From Bacillus sp. M6-12 (GTDB lineage Bacteria; Bacillota; Bacilli; Bacillales; DSM-1321): 64,000 nt of DNA. The stretch lies in NCBI RefSeq assembly GCF_002860285.1, contig NZ_PGVF01000001.1:1-64000 (forward strand). The letters are read 5' to 3'. Below are positions 23,657 to 32,775 of this stretch, one piece after another. Below the pieces are notes generated by a model, which worked only from the letters and a program-made list of their open reading frames with translations, made no database searches and was not told where the DNA came from. Each line of letters opens with the position of its first letter. Within the stretch, counting starts at the first letter, position 1. The position numbers were made by a program, and so were the translations under genes.

Positions 23657-23690
23657 AAAAAAAACCACAAAGATAAAAAATCTTTGCAGT
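23657..23690 (-). terminator. Terminator between the two transglycosylase genes' region
   Basis: CAAAGAT/ATCTTTG stem followed on the minus strand by GGTTTTTTTT. It lies just beyond the 3' end of the 23707-24540 gene. Confidence 0.75.
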
Positions 23691-23706
23691 TTAAATGGTG
23701 GTTTAT

Positions 23707-24540
23707 TTAGAATAGATTGTTAATATATTTTACATTCGCATTCATTTTGTTGACATAAGAAGTCTTTATTCCGTACTTCTTCGCTCCACCTAATCCACGA
23801 TTGTAACTACTCCATACATATTGGTCTAATTTAGTACCAGTCAATCCTCGACCTTTCCAATACTTATACAAATCGGAGAGCATGTACGTACCCCAATTCA
23901 TGTTTATATATGGGTCATACGGTTTATTAGCAGTTTTCAATGTTTTCGCTAATGAAGCGTGATTCACCTTATTGATTTGCATTAATCCATAATTGCTTCC
24001 ACCAAGAGCATTAGGATTGAAGGTGCTTTCTGTTTTGATTAGTGCTAATGTCTTTTTATAATCTAATCCTCTCTGTTGAGTCAACTTGTATAAATACTCT
24101 TGTTGTTCCTTTTTCATAGGAACTTTAGGATTGTAGATACTTTTTGACGTTGAAGGCGAAGTAACTTTTTTAGGTGCTGTCGTTTGTACTGGTGCTGTTT
24201 GACCAGGAATGACTAATTTCTTCCCTACATAAATCGTATTGCTTGATAATTTGTTTGCTTGTTTTAATTTATCAACAGATACATGATATTCGTTGGCGAC
24301 TTTATACAAGGTATCACCCTTTTGAATAACATGGGTAAGAGATGAAGCCTCCGCTACTTGCTCTCCAAAAGGTAGAAATATCCCTGCTGATAACATAAGA
24401 GACATCGCTGTAAGTAAGACCTTTTGACCTTTTTCTTTTCGATTTTTCACATTGGCAGTAGTAACAGTAACATTATCTTTTTGGCTTCCCTGAGCCTTTC
24501 TCAAACCTTTGAGATATTGATACAGGTGGGAATTTCTCAT
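23707..24540 (-). CDS. LysM plus SLT lytic transglycosylase, 277 aa
   Basis: ATG 24540 is chosen for the GGAGGAAAT site. A hydrophobic segment near 48-72 ends in VAEASS, a probable signal-peptidase site. The LysM domain (about 76-118: THVIQKGDTLYKVANEY...) binds peptidoglycan. The SLT domain follows with LIKTESTFNPNALGGSNYGLMQIN carrying the catalytic Glu. Likely a secreted wall hydrolase. Paralogue of 22733-23518. Confidence 0.88.
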   Translation of the reverse strand: MRNSHLYQYLKGLRKAQGSQKDNVTVTTANVKNRKEKGQKVLLTAMSLMLSAGIFLPFGEQVAEASSLTHVIQKGDTLYKVANEYHVSVDKLKQANKLSSNTIYVGKKLVIPGQTAPVQTTAPKKVTSPSTSKSIYNPKVPMKKEQQEYLYKLTQQRGLDYKKTLALIKTESTFNPNALGGSNYGLMQINKVNHASLAKTLKTANKPYDPYINMNWGTYMLSDLYKYWKGRGLTGTKLDQYVWSSYNRGLGGAKKYGIKTSYVNKMNANVKYINNLF

Positions 24541-24597
24541 TTGTTTATTTCCTCCTTTATTTTTCATATTGTTGTCGTAGAAGTCTATCTAATGGGT

Positions 24598-24636
24598 AAA
24601 AAAAGGGTATTAGGAAAAGAAGTCCCAATACCCTGT
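24598..24636 (-). terminator. Intrinsic terminator, minus strand
   Basis: GGGTATT/AATACCC hairpin followed by T7 on the minus strand, at the end of the SseB-like gene. Confidence 0.78.
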
Positions 24637-24649
24637 TGTGTTTGCTGTT

Positions 24650-25408
24650 TTAGAAATTCACTCGAACCACATTTGTAATTTGTGGTGGAACAATATTTTG
24701 TTCTTCGGTGAAATAGATTTGGGTTTGAAACAATGGCGATACTGCCAATTCTTTATGGATGTTTTGCATGACGCTTTTCTTAATGGCAACAGGCAATCCA
24801 CCTTTGAATCCCATTACAAATGTAAGGTCTACACGATTCCCTAATTTAACTAAAACAGGGGAAATGTGGTTAAGAACATTTCGGTAGTTTCCTTTCACTT
24901 GTTCAATGGCTTGTTTGATTTGATTGATTTCTTCTGGAACTGCCACTTGAATCATTGTTCCTTCTTGAACTCGCTGTTCTTGAAGAAAATCTCCTTTGAC
25001 AAACGCATTGTACATAGGAACAATTTCTCTTGTTGAAGTATGGAACGCAAATTCTGTACCAAAGTTCATCATAATCGTTGAAATGTTATTCATGGCTACG
25101 TGTTGAGAAAAGTTTAGGAACTCTTCTACATTTACTTCGTGAAAAGCAAGTTCACGCTCGTCACCTTCTTCAATCACACGTTTTTCAAATAATTCAAAGT
25201 GTTCTTTATCTGAAAAAGCGAAAACACATGGAGTTTCATTCATTGTTCCAATGAACAATAGTGGCTCTTTTTGGTCTTGCTCTTCTACTGGTTTTTTTAC
25301 TGCAACTAAAATCTTTTCTAATGAAAAAACCTCTGTCCAGATACGTTTCCAACCTTCTTCAAAGGTCAAAGTTTGACATTCTTTTGCCAATTCGTCAAAT
25401 TTATTCAT
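24650..25408 (-). CDS. SseB-like protein, 252 aa
   Basis: The N-terminal ~130 residues follow the SseB N-terminal pattern (strand ILVAVKKP, PLLFIGTMNETPCVFAFSDKEHFELF), and the C-terminal ~110 have the second alpha/beta domain common in such proteins. Cytoplasmic; function not established in this family outside enhancement roles. ATG follows AAGGGAGA. Own class A promoter upstream. Confidence 0.65.
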   Translation of the reverse strand: MNKFDELAKECQTLTFEEGWKRIWTEVFSLEKILVAVKKPVEEQDQKEPLLFIGTMNETPCVFAFSDKEHFELFEKRVIEEGDERELAFHEVNVEEFLNFSQHVAMNNISTIMMNFGTEFAFHTSTREIVPMYNAFVKGDFLQEQRVQEGTMIQVAVPEEINQIKQAIEQVKGNYRNVLNHISPVLVKLGNRVDLTFVMGFKGGLPVAIKKSVMQNIHKELAVSPLFQTQIYFTEEQNIVPPQITNVVRVNF

Positions 25409-25491
25409 TTAGTAAAATCTCCCTTCTAAATGGTCTTCTATTTTATAGAAACCTTTTTGCAATCACGACAAGACTGCCTTTCATATAGTCT

Positions 25492-25520
25492 ATCATACCT
25501 TATTTATAGACTAAAAGCAA
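25492..25520 (-). promoter_or_regulatory. Class A promoter of the SseB-like gene
   Basis: Minus strand TTGCTT (25520-25515), 17 bp, TATGAT (25497-25492), with TTTTAGTCTAT in the spacer and GATAGACTATA just downstream. Confidence 0.68.
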
Positions 25521-25655
25521 TGAAAAATGCACTTAAATGGTTTTATTACCAGGTCATAAACTAACAGATATGAAGGAAAAAGGAGAATTTATTATATCTT
25601 TCTATTAAAAATCTACAATATAGAGCTGGTATCTTTTATAGAAGGGAAGAAAAAA

Positions 25656-26384
25656 TTGAAAAAAATCATAACCATTGGAACATTATTATCTTTATCACTA
25701 ATGACTTTGACTGCTTGTACATCCGAACAGACTGTACAGCAACCGAAAATAGAAAAAGAGAAAGAGGGAAGCTATTCAAATGAATTAAGTGGGTTCATTT
25801 ATCAAAATGAAAAAGAACCTTTGTATTTCGCTGGAACATTGGGATACCTTCATTCTGTCAATGTAAAAGAATTAAAGAAAGAGCAAAATCAATTAAGGGT
25901 TACTTCTGAAATTGCCCTATATGAAGTAATGGAAGATGAAACAGAGGAAAATAAAGATATCTATAAGCAAGATGTCATCTATACAATAGATAAAGATTCT
26001 GTAAGAGAAGAATTAGAAGAAGCTCAATACGATGACCCTAAGAACATGATTCTTAATAAAGTTGTGTTAAAAACACCATTGAAAGAAGGGAATCATTGGT
26101 CACAAGAGGTTATTTTAGGGGATGGAGAAGAGTATCTTGCTGATACTAAAATTGAAAAAATAACAGGTGAGAAGGGGGAAAGAAACATATCAACCGTCAC
26201 AACCGTAAAAGCGGAAGGCTTTGAAGACTATCCAAATCAACAATATGAAGAAAGGGCAGTCTATCAAGAGGGGAAAGGGTTGGTATCATTTGAGCGATTC
26301 TTCCCAAATGAAGCAGGTGGATTTGTATTTGAATATCATTTAGACGAACAAAAAACGTCTGAACACAAAAAAGACAAGGAATAA
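25656..26384 (+). CDS. Lipoprotein, 242 aa
   Basis: TTG after AAGGGAAG. Signal peptide with lipobox LTAC at about residues 18-21. The mature part is acidic and strand-rich, reminiscent of secreted lipoproteins that bind small ligands or walls, but no family was recognised. Converges on the transglutaminase-like gene through a shared terminator. Confidence 0.7.
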   Translation: MKKIITIGTLLSLSLMTLTACTSEQTVQQPKIEKEKEGSYSNELSGFIYQNEKEPLYFAGTLGYLHSVNVKELKKEQNQLRVTSEIALYEVMEDETEENKDIYKQDVIYTIDKDSVREELEEAQYDDPKNMILNKVVLKTPLKEGNHWSQEVILGDGEEYLADTKIEKITGEKGERNISTVTTVKAEGFEDYPNQQYEERAVYQEGKGLVSFERFFPNEAGGFVFEYHLDEQKTSEHKKDKE

Positions 26385-26401
26385 TCTCCTTGTCTTTCTT
26401 T
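26368..26401. terminator. Bidirectional terminator
   Basis: AAAGACAAGGA/TCCTTGTCTTT perfect stem between convergent genes. Confidence 0.85.
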
Positions 26402-26420
26402 CTTCTAAACTATCAAACCA

Positions 26421-28898
26421 TTATAGTTTAATCATGAGATACTTTTCACCCATCATACCAAATCGAGTAGAGCTTAGTTTGTCAGGGGCATTTTTGCTGA
26501 TGACTTCACCCAAAACATTATTGAGTGTGGATTGGTCAAGTGCTGTTGCCATACGAATAATAATGGTTGTTTTTCCAGCCTTGATTTCTTTTTCTAATTG
26601 AACTTTTAAGTCATTGGCATTTTTTACTTCTAATTTATGGGCTACATAGTAGTCATATTTATCTGTTTTACCAGCAAATTGACCAAGTTCACCATCTACC
26701 CAATAATCTTTATTAACATTGTAGTTCATCGCCTCGACAGTTGTATCATTGCTCTCATAGACCATATAAGGGATACCTACATTGGTTTCATTGTTTGTAT
26801 TATCAGTGTGTAACCATTCGTTGTCAATTTTGACTTTGTTCCAAGCGTGAGGAACACCATCCATTGTTCCTGTTACAACAATAGATTGAACACCAGATAA
26901 GTCTAATAGCATTTTATAGGTCATAGCATAGCTTTGACATACGCCATTCTTTTCAACCATAATACCATACGTGGAGAACGAATCAGCAAATGATTTATCG
27001 ACATCTTTAAAGCCACTTGCTTCTCCAGCTTTTAGAGCTTCGTCATCATACTTGGTATTATCGTTCAAGTAATCATATAATGCCAACCGTTTTTCTTCGT
27101 CTGACATAGATTTCTTAATTGTAGAAGAAACAATCTTTTGGGCTTCATTCACAATTTCCTCTTGTTTCTTTTTAATAACATCAGCAGTTTCATCATATTC
27201 TACATAAAGCGTTAAAGTAGAGTAATCATACGCATAGCGATTAACACCAAGAATTAATGGGTTTTGGTAAATAACTTTTTTGAACGTATCTTCAATCACT
27301 GTGAAGTTTTGAGCTTCAGGGAATGCTTCTAAGGAAATTTCATTTTCTGCACCAATCATTTTTAACGCTAAGTATTCCTCTAAAGCGGATTTTGCATTAA
27401 TTTCTAATTCTTTTGCAACTTCTGGAACAGCAACTTCCTCTTTATTTCCTTCCTCTACATGTTCCTTCGTGTTCTCTTGTTGTTCCGCTACAACATCATC
27501 CGTAGATTCAGCAGGAGCTTCTTCTTTTGGCTCTTCAGTTGCAACAGGTTCTTTTGTAACAGGCTCTTCTGATTTAGCTGGTTCATCTGATTTGCTTGGT
27601 TTTTCAGATTCTTGGTCTTTCTTTGATTCAGAAGATGGTTTAGATTTGCTATCATCTTTTGATTTTTCAATGATAGTAGGGACTGTTGGATTTGGAACAT
27701 TATCTGTTTCATTATCTGGCTCAATGAATCCACTGTTTGAATCTTCTTTTGGATTTAGATTCGTTGTATCAGTTTTTTTCATATCTTTAACCATGACATA
27801 TCCTTTTAAAGCAGTGCCTTTAATCGTGTAATTGATTTGTGCAGGGTCATATTCGCTGTAAACAACTTTTTCTGTATCATAAATTACATCACGATTTTGA
27901 ATTGAACCATCAATAAATTTAACACGAACTTGTTTTGGCAAATCTTTTACGGTTTCATAACTTGATAGAGAAATGTTGTCCTCTAATTCAAGAGGTAATT
28001 GAGAAGATAATGAAGCTGTACTTACAGGAACACTGAAATTAGATTCTTTTTCTTCTGCTACTGCAGTTACAAAGTAATCGCCATTTACACCATAGTTTTG
28101 TCCAGAAACAATACCTTGATATTCATTTAGAGAATCTTTCCCACTACCAACGAAATCAGTATATTCAGTTTCAGTAGTTGTACTATCAAGCAGTGGAAGT
28201 TTTTTGTATCCTGTCTCTGCTCCGTTTAATGATTCATTTTTTGTTTCTAATAAAGTAAGGTTGCTAACTTTATAAACATTGTATTTTTCCGCACCTTCTA
28301 CTTTGTCCCATACCAGTTTTAATCTTCCGTCAGGACTAATTTCTTTCCGAACATTTGGTACTGGAAGCTCAGATTTAACGGTAAACGGAACGATAATAGG
28401 TTCATCTAATTTCTTTGGCTCTTTTGAGTTCAAATCATAGTTAATACGGATATAGTAAATAGGAGCGTTGCCCCATGTAGGTTTACCAGATTCCATATCA
28501 CTATTAGAAGGAAGTACCGCACTCCCTGGTTTAATTGTCAACTTGGTTTCATTTCCTCTTTCTTCTCCAATTCGATAATCATCTTCATAGAAAGCCAAGA
28601 TTTTGCTTTCAGGTAATGCTTTAATATCTGTATGAACAGACATAACATCGTAAGGAGAGATGTCTCCAAATTTGTATGGGAAAGTAAATGTAAATGTTTT
28701 GTCTCTTTCCACGTTGTACATAGGCATAATGCCTTGTTTTTCCTCCACACCATATTTTGCTTTAATGTCTTTTACCGTCATGGCAGAAGCACCAAAATTA
28801 TCTTTTACGGTGTTTTCTACGCTTTCTTTTACGCCTGTACATCCCGAAAGAAGAAGGGTAAGGGACAAGGTAATTGGGATAATCTTGCTCTTTTTCAT
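26421..28898 (-). CDS. Transglutaminase-like lipoprotein, 825 aa
   Basis: Lipobox LLSGC near residue 19. Residues 30-380 contain at least one fibronectin-like segment (PDGRLKLVWDKVEGAEKYNVYKV). About 385-500 is a Ser/Lys/Glu/Pro-rich disordered linker. The C-terminal ~300 residues are a transglutaminase-like cysteine protease fold with GVCQSYAMTY, PHAWNKVKI and LHTDNTNN giving Cys, His and Asp. Surface-anchored; it may cross-link or cut wall or host surface proteins. Paralogues exist in Bacillaceae. Class A promoter upstream. Confidence 0.85.
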   Translation of the reverse strand: MKKSKIIPITLSLTLLLSGCTGVKESVENTVKDNFGASAMTVKDIKAKYGVEEKQGIMPMYNVERDKTFTFTFPYKFGDISPYDVMSVHTDIKALPESKILAFYEDDYRIGEERGNETKLTIKPGSAVLPSNSDMESGKPTWGNAPIYYIRINYDLNSKEPKKLDEPIIVPFTVKSELPVPNVRKEISPDGRLKLVWDKVEGAEKYNVYKVSNLTLLETKNESLNGAETGYKKLPLLDSTTTETEYTDFVGSGKDSLNEYQGIVSGQNYGVNGDYFVTAVAEEKESNFSVPVSTASLSSQLPLELEDNISLSSYETVKDLPKQVRVKFIDGSIQNRDVIYDTEKVVYSEYDPAQINYTIKGTALKGYVMVKDMKKTDTTNLNPKEDSNSGFIEPDNETDNVPNPTVPTIIEKSKDDSKSKPSSESKKDQESEKPSKSDEPAKSEEPVTKEPVATEEPKEEAPAESTDDVVAEQQENTKEHVEEGNKEEVAVPEVAKELEINAKSALEEYLALKMIGAENEISLEAFPEAQNFTVIEDTFKKVIYQNPLILGVNRYAYDYSTLTLYVEYDETADVIKKKQEEIVNEAQKIVSSTIKKSMSDEEKRLALYDYLNDNTKYDDEALKAGEASGFKDVDKSFADSFSTYGIMVEKNGVCQSYAMTYKMLLDLSGVQSIVVTGTMDGVPHAWNKVKIDNEWLHTDNTNNETNVGIPYMVYESNDTTVEAMNYNVNKDYWVDGELGQFAGKTDKYDYYVAHKLEVKNANDLKVQLEKEIKAGKTTIIIRMATALDQSTLNNVLGEVISKNAPDKLSSTRFGMMGEKYLMIKL

Positions 28899-28951
28899 AC
28901 ATTCATTCCTTTCTTGTTAAATTTGCAAAAGTTACTTCATTATACTATTCA

Positions 28952-28981
28952 ATCATACCAATTTTTATAGACTATAGTCAA
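28952..28981 (-). promoter_or_regulatory. Class A promoter of the transglutaminase-like gene
   Basis: Minus strand TTGACT (28981-28976), 18 bp, TATGAT (28957-28952); operator TTGACTATAGTCTAT, same as at 5671. Confidence 0.78.
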
Positions 28982-29103
28982 TTAGATTCATTGCGATTTT
29001 TAGCTCTACGCTTTTAGATAAAAGGATTTATGAATAAGATATAAGAGTTTTTATAAAAAAGGTGTTTCAAATCAAACGGTATATAACAGGGAGGAAGTTT
29101 AAT

Positions 29104-29529
29104 ATGGTAAAAATGACAATCGTAACAAAAGATGATTTATTTAATATGATTGCTCCTATTCATGTGTATCAGAAGGCAGATTTAATGTATGAAAAGGAAG
29201 CGAAGGTTGCCTTTAAGAAGTTGAAAGAAGTACGTGAGAATATGGTAATAGCTGATTACTTTGGGGATAGTTTATCTACCTTGAAAGAACGAAGTGTCAA
29301 AAATGTAGATATGTACGCTTTTTGGAGAGTGTATAATCGACTGTTTGAAGAAATTGTGAAAGAGGAATTCCCCTCTTTTACTGCAGGGTATGATAAATAT
29401 GGTGCAAAATGTTTTTTTCAAGAAGGGCAAATGCTTTTAGATGGAGACGATTATGATTGTTTTCCTTTCTATCTGGATACAAATGGATTAAAAGGAAGAT
29501 TATATGATTTGTCCAAAGAAATAGCTTAA
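29104..29529 (+). CDS. Hypothetical protein, 141 aa
   Basis: Not recognised. ATG 29104 follows GGGAGGAAG. Soluble, helical first half; acidic Asp/Tyr-rich stretch LLDGDDYDCFPFYLD near the end. Ends at a bidirectional terminator. Confidence 0.68.
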   Translation: MVKMTIVTKDDLFNMIAPIHVYQKADLMYEKEAKVAFKKLKEVRENMVIADYFGDSLSTLKERSVKNVDMYAFWRVYNRLFEEIVKEEFPSFTAGYDKYGAKCFFQEGQMLLDGDDYDCFPFYLDTNGLKGRLYDLSKEIA

Positions 29530-29530
29530 A

Positions 29531-29560
29531 AAAAGAACCTCTCTATTACAGAGAGGTTTC
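29531..29560. terminator. Bidirectional terminator
   Basis: AACCTCTC/GAGAGGTT stem, A-run before and TTTC after. Confidence 0.8.
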
Positions 29561-30376
29561 TTGTTCAACTAATGAGATTGGGCGAAAAAACGTATGAATG
29601 TTTTCCGTCATATCCTCACTGATAAAATGATTAAATTGTAGATACATATTATCCTTCATAGAAGAGCTTGTGATGATATAACGAATCATGGGATGCTCTA
29701 CCAAAAAGAGAAAATCGGATTCAATGTCTTCACAAACATTCTTTCGTTCAAGCGGAAACGAAGCTAAAGGAATATCATGAAAAGACAAAGAAAAGCTAAT
29801 AGAATGATTGTTTTGTGTAGTATGTAACTTTATTTCATCGTAAGGAGCTAACTTTATTTTATCAAACAAGGAATCTTCTATTTTACATAAAAACACAAAT
29901 TGAGACTGAACATAAGGAACTAAGAATCCATTCGGAAGTTCAGTAAAGGTTTCTTCTAATCCGTCATTTGGTTCAAAATAGGCAAAATCACCAATGAAAT
30001 ATTTGCAAGTTTCACGAACAGAAGCAGGGAGGGGGATAATTCGTTCAACTTGTCCTTTTTCTTTTGTTGAAAAAATCTTAATCTGTATCGTTTCAAGAGA
30101 GCTAAAAGCGATAAGGAATTTCCGAATAGGTTGTTGGTGTTTGTTCCAACTGGAAAGAGTAGTATGAAAATGAATGGTGGTGCGAAAACTTTTTAAACGG
30201 ATAGTGAATTTCAATGAATCATCTTCTACTGAATGAACTCGAATATCTAATACATGGTCAGTCTGAAACTTTGAAAACAAATCAGGTTCGACATGAATTT
30301 CAAAAAAGGGAGTGGAATTCTCATATCTTACACGTAATGTATTTTTGTTCAAAACGCCATTGTTTATGGTATTCAT
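29546..30376 (-). CDS. Hypothetical protein, 276 aa
   Basis: Not recognised. ATG 30376 follows GGAAAGGA. Two similar-looking beta-rich halves: each has F-x-E-x-DLF/SLF, D-x-IKL/DIR and SFS/FTIRLKSF patterns, suggesting an internal duplication. No signal peptide or catalytic motif. Its stop lies inside the shared terminator. Confidence 0.65.
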   Translation of the reverse strand: MNTINNGVLNKNTLRVRYENSTPFFEIHVEPDLFSKFQTDHVLDIRVHSVEDDSLKFTIRLKSFRTTIHFHTTLSSWNKHQQPIRKFLIAFSSLETIQIKIFSTKEKGQVERIIPLPASVRETCKYFIGDFAYFEPNDGLEETFTELPNGFLVPYVQSQFVFLCKIEDSLFDKIKLAPYDEIKLHTTQNNHSISFSLSFHDIPLASFPLERKNVCEDIESDFLFLVEHPMIRYIITSSSMKDNMYLQFNHFISEDMTENIHTFFRPISLVEQETSL

Positions 30377-30464
30377 ATATGTATATATCCTTTCCAAAAG
30401 AAAACTTATTTTTAGGATAAAGGATAGGGGGGTAAGCGTCAATAAAAAGAGGGGATAGAAAGAG

Positions 30465-30496
30465 AAAAGGGTACAGGAATTAACCTGTACCCTTGA
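30465..30496 (-). terminator. Intrinsic terminator, minus strand
   Basis: AAGGGTACAGG/CCTGTACCCTT 11-bp stem with TTTTC on the minus-strand side, ending the 30502 gene. Confidence 0.82.
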
Positions 30497-30501
30497 TTGG
30501 A

Positions 30502-31263
30502 TTAGTACCCAAATGTGCTTTTTTCACTGATTTGTGTAGAAGCATTATCTGTATAAACCCATTGTGGAGTTTTGTTGTTATACGCTTCAGAGCTATTAAA
30601 GAAAGAAATATTGATAGTAGTAATATTTTTATTCTCTTCCTTTGTTAGTTCAGAAAGTTCTTTTGCAATATCAAACATTGCTCGACTATCAGAGTTAGAA
30701 GCTATCACAGAAATATCTGCAGTTGCTCCATTTACAGTAGCGTTCGACACATCGTAGTCTACCCTTCCGTATTGAATTTCAACTTTTCCAAAAGAATGAG
30801 TACGATTTAGTTCAGCTTGTTTCTTACCAGATAGGTTATCGAATGTAAACTCTGCAACAGAAGCTCCTTTTTCAGATTGGAATACTTTTACAGTTACATT
30901 CTTTTTACCTTCTTCGCTTACAAGGGTGTTGACCTCTTTAGCGATAGCGATAAATTGTTCATTCTTCGTAGCGTTATCTACTAAAATATCAACGACTACT
31001 TGATTGCCTTCTCCACTTTTCTTTAGAATGGTGAAGGTAGAACCATTTACCTCTTTCTTAAATCCTTCTTTTATTTCCTGCTTTTCAACTTCTTCTTTCT
31101 TTGAAGTAGGGGCAGTTTCCTTCTTTTGTTGTTCTATTTTAGAAGGTTTTTTTGAGGATTCGTCTGCATAAGAAGCTCCTTTAAAGCCAAGATACCCAAT
31201 AACTGAAACTAAAATAATAGCAAACACTGAAATACTAACGATTAACTTTGTCTTTTTTGTCAT
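30502..31263 (-). CDS. Membrane-anchored extracellular protein, tandem paralogue 1, 253 aa
   Basis: ATG 31263 follows AAAAGGAG. One N-terminal membrane segment (about 8-26), a Lys/Glu/Thr linker, then two similar alpha/beta domains (about 68-150 and 150-250). The second contains ATVNGATADISVIASNSDSR, DIAKELSEL, a strand INISFFNSSEAY and a WVYTDNAS end. That order recurs in the 31470 and 32776 proteins, making three diverged paralogues in a row. No known enzyme motif; adhesion, exclusion or inhibitor-binding roles are possible but unproven. Confidence 0.75.
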   Translation of the reverse strand: MTKKTKLIVSISVFAIILVSVIGYLGFKGASYADESSKKPSKIEQQKKETAPTSKKEEVEKQEIKEGFKKEVNGSTFTILKKSGEGNQVVVDILVDNATKNEQFIAIAKEVNTLVSEEGKKNVTVKVFQSEKGASVAEFTFDNLSGKKQAELNRTHSFGKVEIQYGRVDYDVSNATVNGATADISVIASNSDSRAMFDIAKELSELTKEENKNITTINISFFNSSEAYNNKTPQWVYTDNASTQISEKSTFGY

Positions 31264-31426
31264 GATAGACACTCCTTTTAATGTTTTTTCCTATTTGAAT
31301 TAGACCATTGATTTAAAAATCTACTAAACCAATTTTTGTCCCTCCTTTTTTCTTGTGTTAGATACACACCTTTCCTATAACTTGATTCCATCTATTATAT
31401 ACAGTCAGAAATAATTCTATAAAAAT

Positions 31427-31455
31427 AAAAAAACGGTTGAAAAATCAACCGCATT
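31427..31455 (-). terminator. Intrinsic terminator, minus strand
   Basis: CGGTTGA/TCAACCG stem with a T-run on the minus-strand 3' side. Confidence 0.8.
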
Positions 31456-31469
31456 TTAGTGTTTTATGA

Positions 31470-32540
31470 TTAAAAAGTAAAGGTTTCACGTTCCATTACT
31501 TTGTTAGGATTTGCGTCAGTGTATTTCCATTTATAATTTCCAGAATCAACCGCTCCTTGGTTGTCATAGAAGTACACGTCTACAGTAGACACACTTCCAT
31601 TTGCACTGTTAATAAGAGCAGAAAGTTCTTTAGAAATATCATACATCGCTTGGCTATTTGCATCAGGAGAAATAACGTGAGCAACACCTTTATTTCCCTC
31701 GATAGAAGCATCCACAACATTGTAATCAACTTTTGTAGCATACTCTACGTTTGAAGCAGAGTAAGTATAATTACGCTTTACTTCACCAGTATTTGTTAGA
31801 TTATTTAATGTAACTGTCACATCAGGAGAATACTGAATGGTTACAGTATTTTGTGATGATTTGTTTGATTTCTTTGCCATTGCAATAATGTCTTGTGTAC
31901 TTGTATTATTATCTATTTTAACAGCACCACCACTTGCAGGAGGAGTTGCTGGTTGGGAAGGTTTATTGCCTGTATTGTTTGGTTTAGGATTATTTGCAAC
32001 CGTTTGTTGGGTTGTCTTTCCTTCTTTTGATTGAACTGCTTGAGAGTTAGTAGCAGTTTGTGATGTAGTAGTCTTCGATTCAACAGTTTGAGTTTCTGTT
32101 GTTGCTTGGACTACCGACTTATCCTGCTCTTTTAGGAAGTAAATTGTCTGACCTGTATAAATAGGGTGCAAAGCCATATTTCCATTTGCTTTTGATACTA
32201 ATTGCAACATTGTTCCAATGTTTTGATTGGGAGTTAAAGAGTTTTGGATTTTCCAAGCACTTTCTCCTGCAACAATCTTGTGGGGAACACGAACAAATCC
32301 TTCAAACAAGTCTTCTTGTTTAGGGATTGCTACTACAACTTGTTCTTTTTTCACTTGTTCTTTCTTCGCAGTGTCTTTTTTCTCAACTGGTTGTGCTTTT
32401 GTTGAGGCTTTTTCAACAACGGATGAAGGGTTTTCAGCGTGAGAATCAAATAATGAGTAACTATATACGGATGCACCTAAAATCACAATACTTGAAGCTA
32501 AAATTCCTGATAATATTTTATTACTTTTCCTTTTTAACAT
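31470..32540 (-). CDS. Anchored LysM-like extracellular protein, tandem paralogue 2, 356 aa
   Basis: ATG after GGGAGAG. N-terminal membrane segment (about 9-28), linker, then a LysM-like domain (about 80-140: VPHKIVAGESAWKIQNSL...HPIYTGQTIYFLK). Then comes a Thr/Gln/Asn-rich linker and two copies of the domain shared with the flanking genes, ending KWKYTDANPNKV and FTF. Probably peptidoglycan-bound on the cell surface. Confidence 0.78.
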   Translation of the reverse strand: MLKRKSNKILSGILASSIVILGASVYSYSLFDSHAENPSSVVEKASTKAQPVEKKDTAKKEQVKKEQVVVAIPKQEDLFEGFVRVPHKIVAGESAWKIQNSLTPNQNIGTMLQLVSKANGNMALHPIYTGQTIYFLKEQDKSVVQATTETQTVESKTTTSQTATNSQAVQSKEGKTTQQTVANNPKPNNTGNKPSQPATPPASGGAVKIDNNTSTQDIIAMAKKSNKSSQNTVTIQYSPDVTVTLNNLTNTGEVKRNYTYSASNVEYATKVDYNVVDASIEGNKGVAHVISPDANSQAMYDISKELSALINSANGSVSTVDVYFYDNQGAVDSGNYKWKYTDANPNKVMERETFTF

Positions 32541-32728
32541 GTAAAATCTCTCCCTTGATTATGTGTTTTTTCTTTTTTGAAATCTTTCCTTTATTAATAA
32601 ACCTTTTTCCCTTTTAACGTGTTAAAGACGTAACTCCTTTCCTATAAAATATCTTTTATCTTACACACTTTGCACCACATTTATGAAAATGACCAAAATA
32701 GTGAGACAACTACTTATTATGTAGAATA

Positions 32729-32773
32729 AAAAGGAGAGAGTATCTAACCTTTGATGATTAGAACTCTCTCTTT
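32729..32773 (-). terminator. Probable terminator, minus strand
   Basis: AGAGAGT/ACTCTCT stem with T-run on the minus-strand 3' side. Confidence 0.65.
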
Positions 32774-32775
32774 TA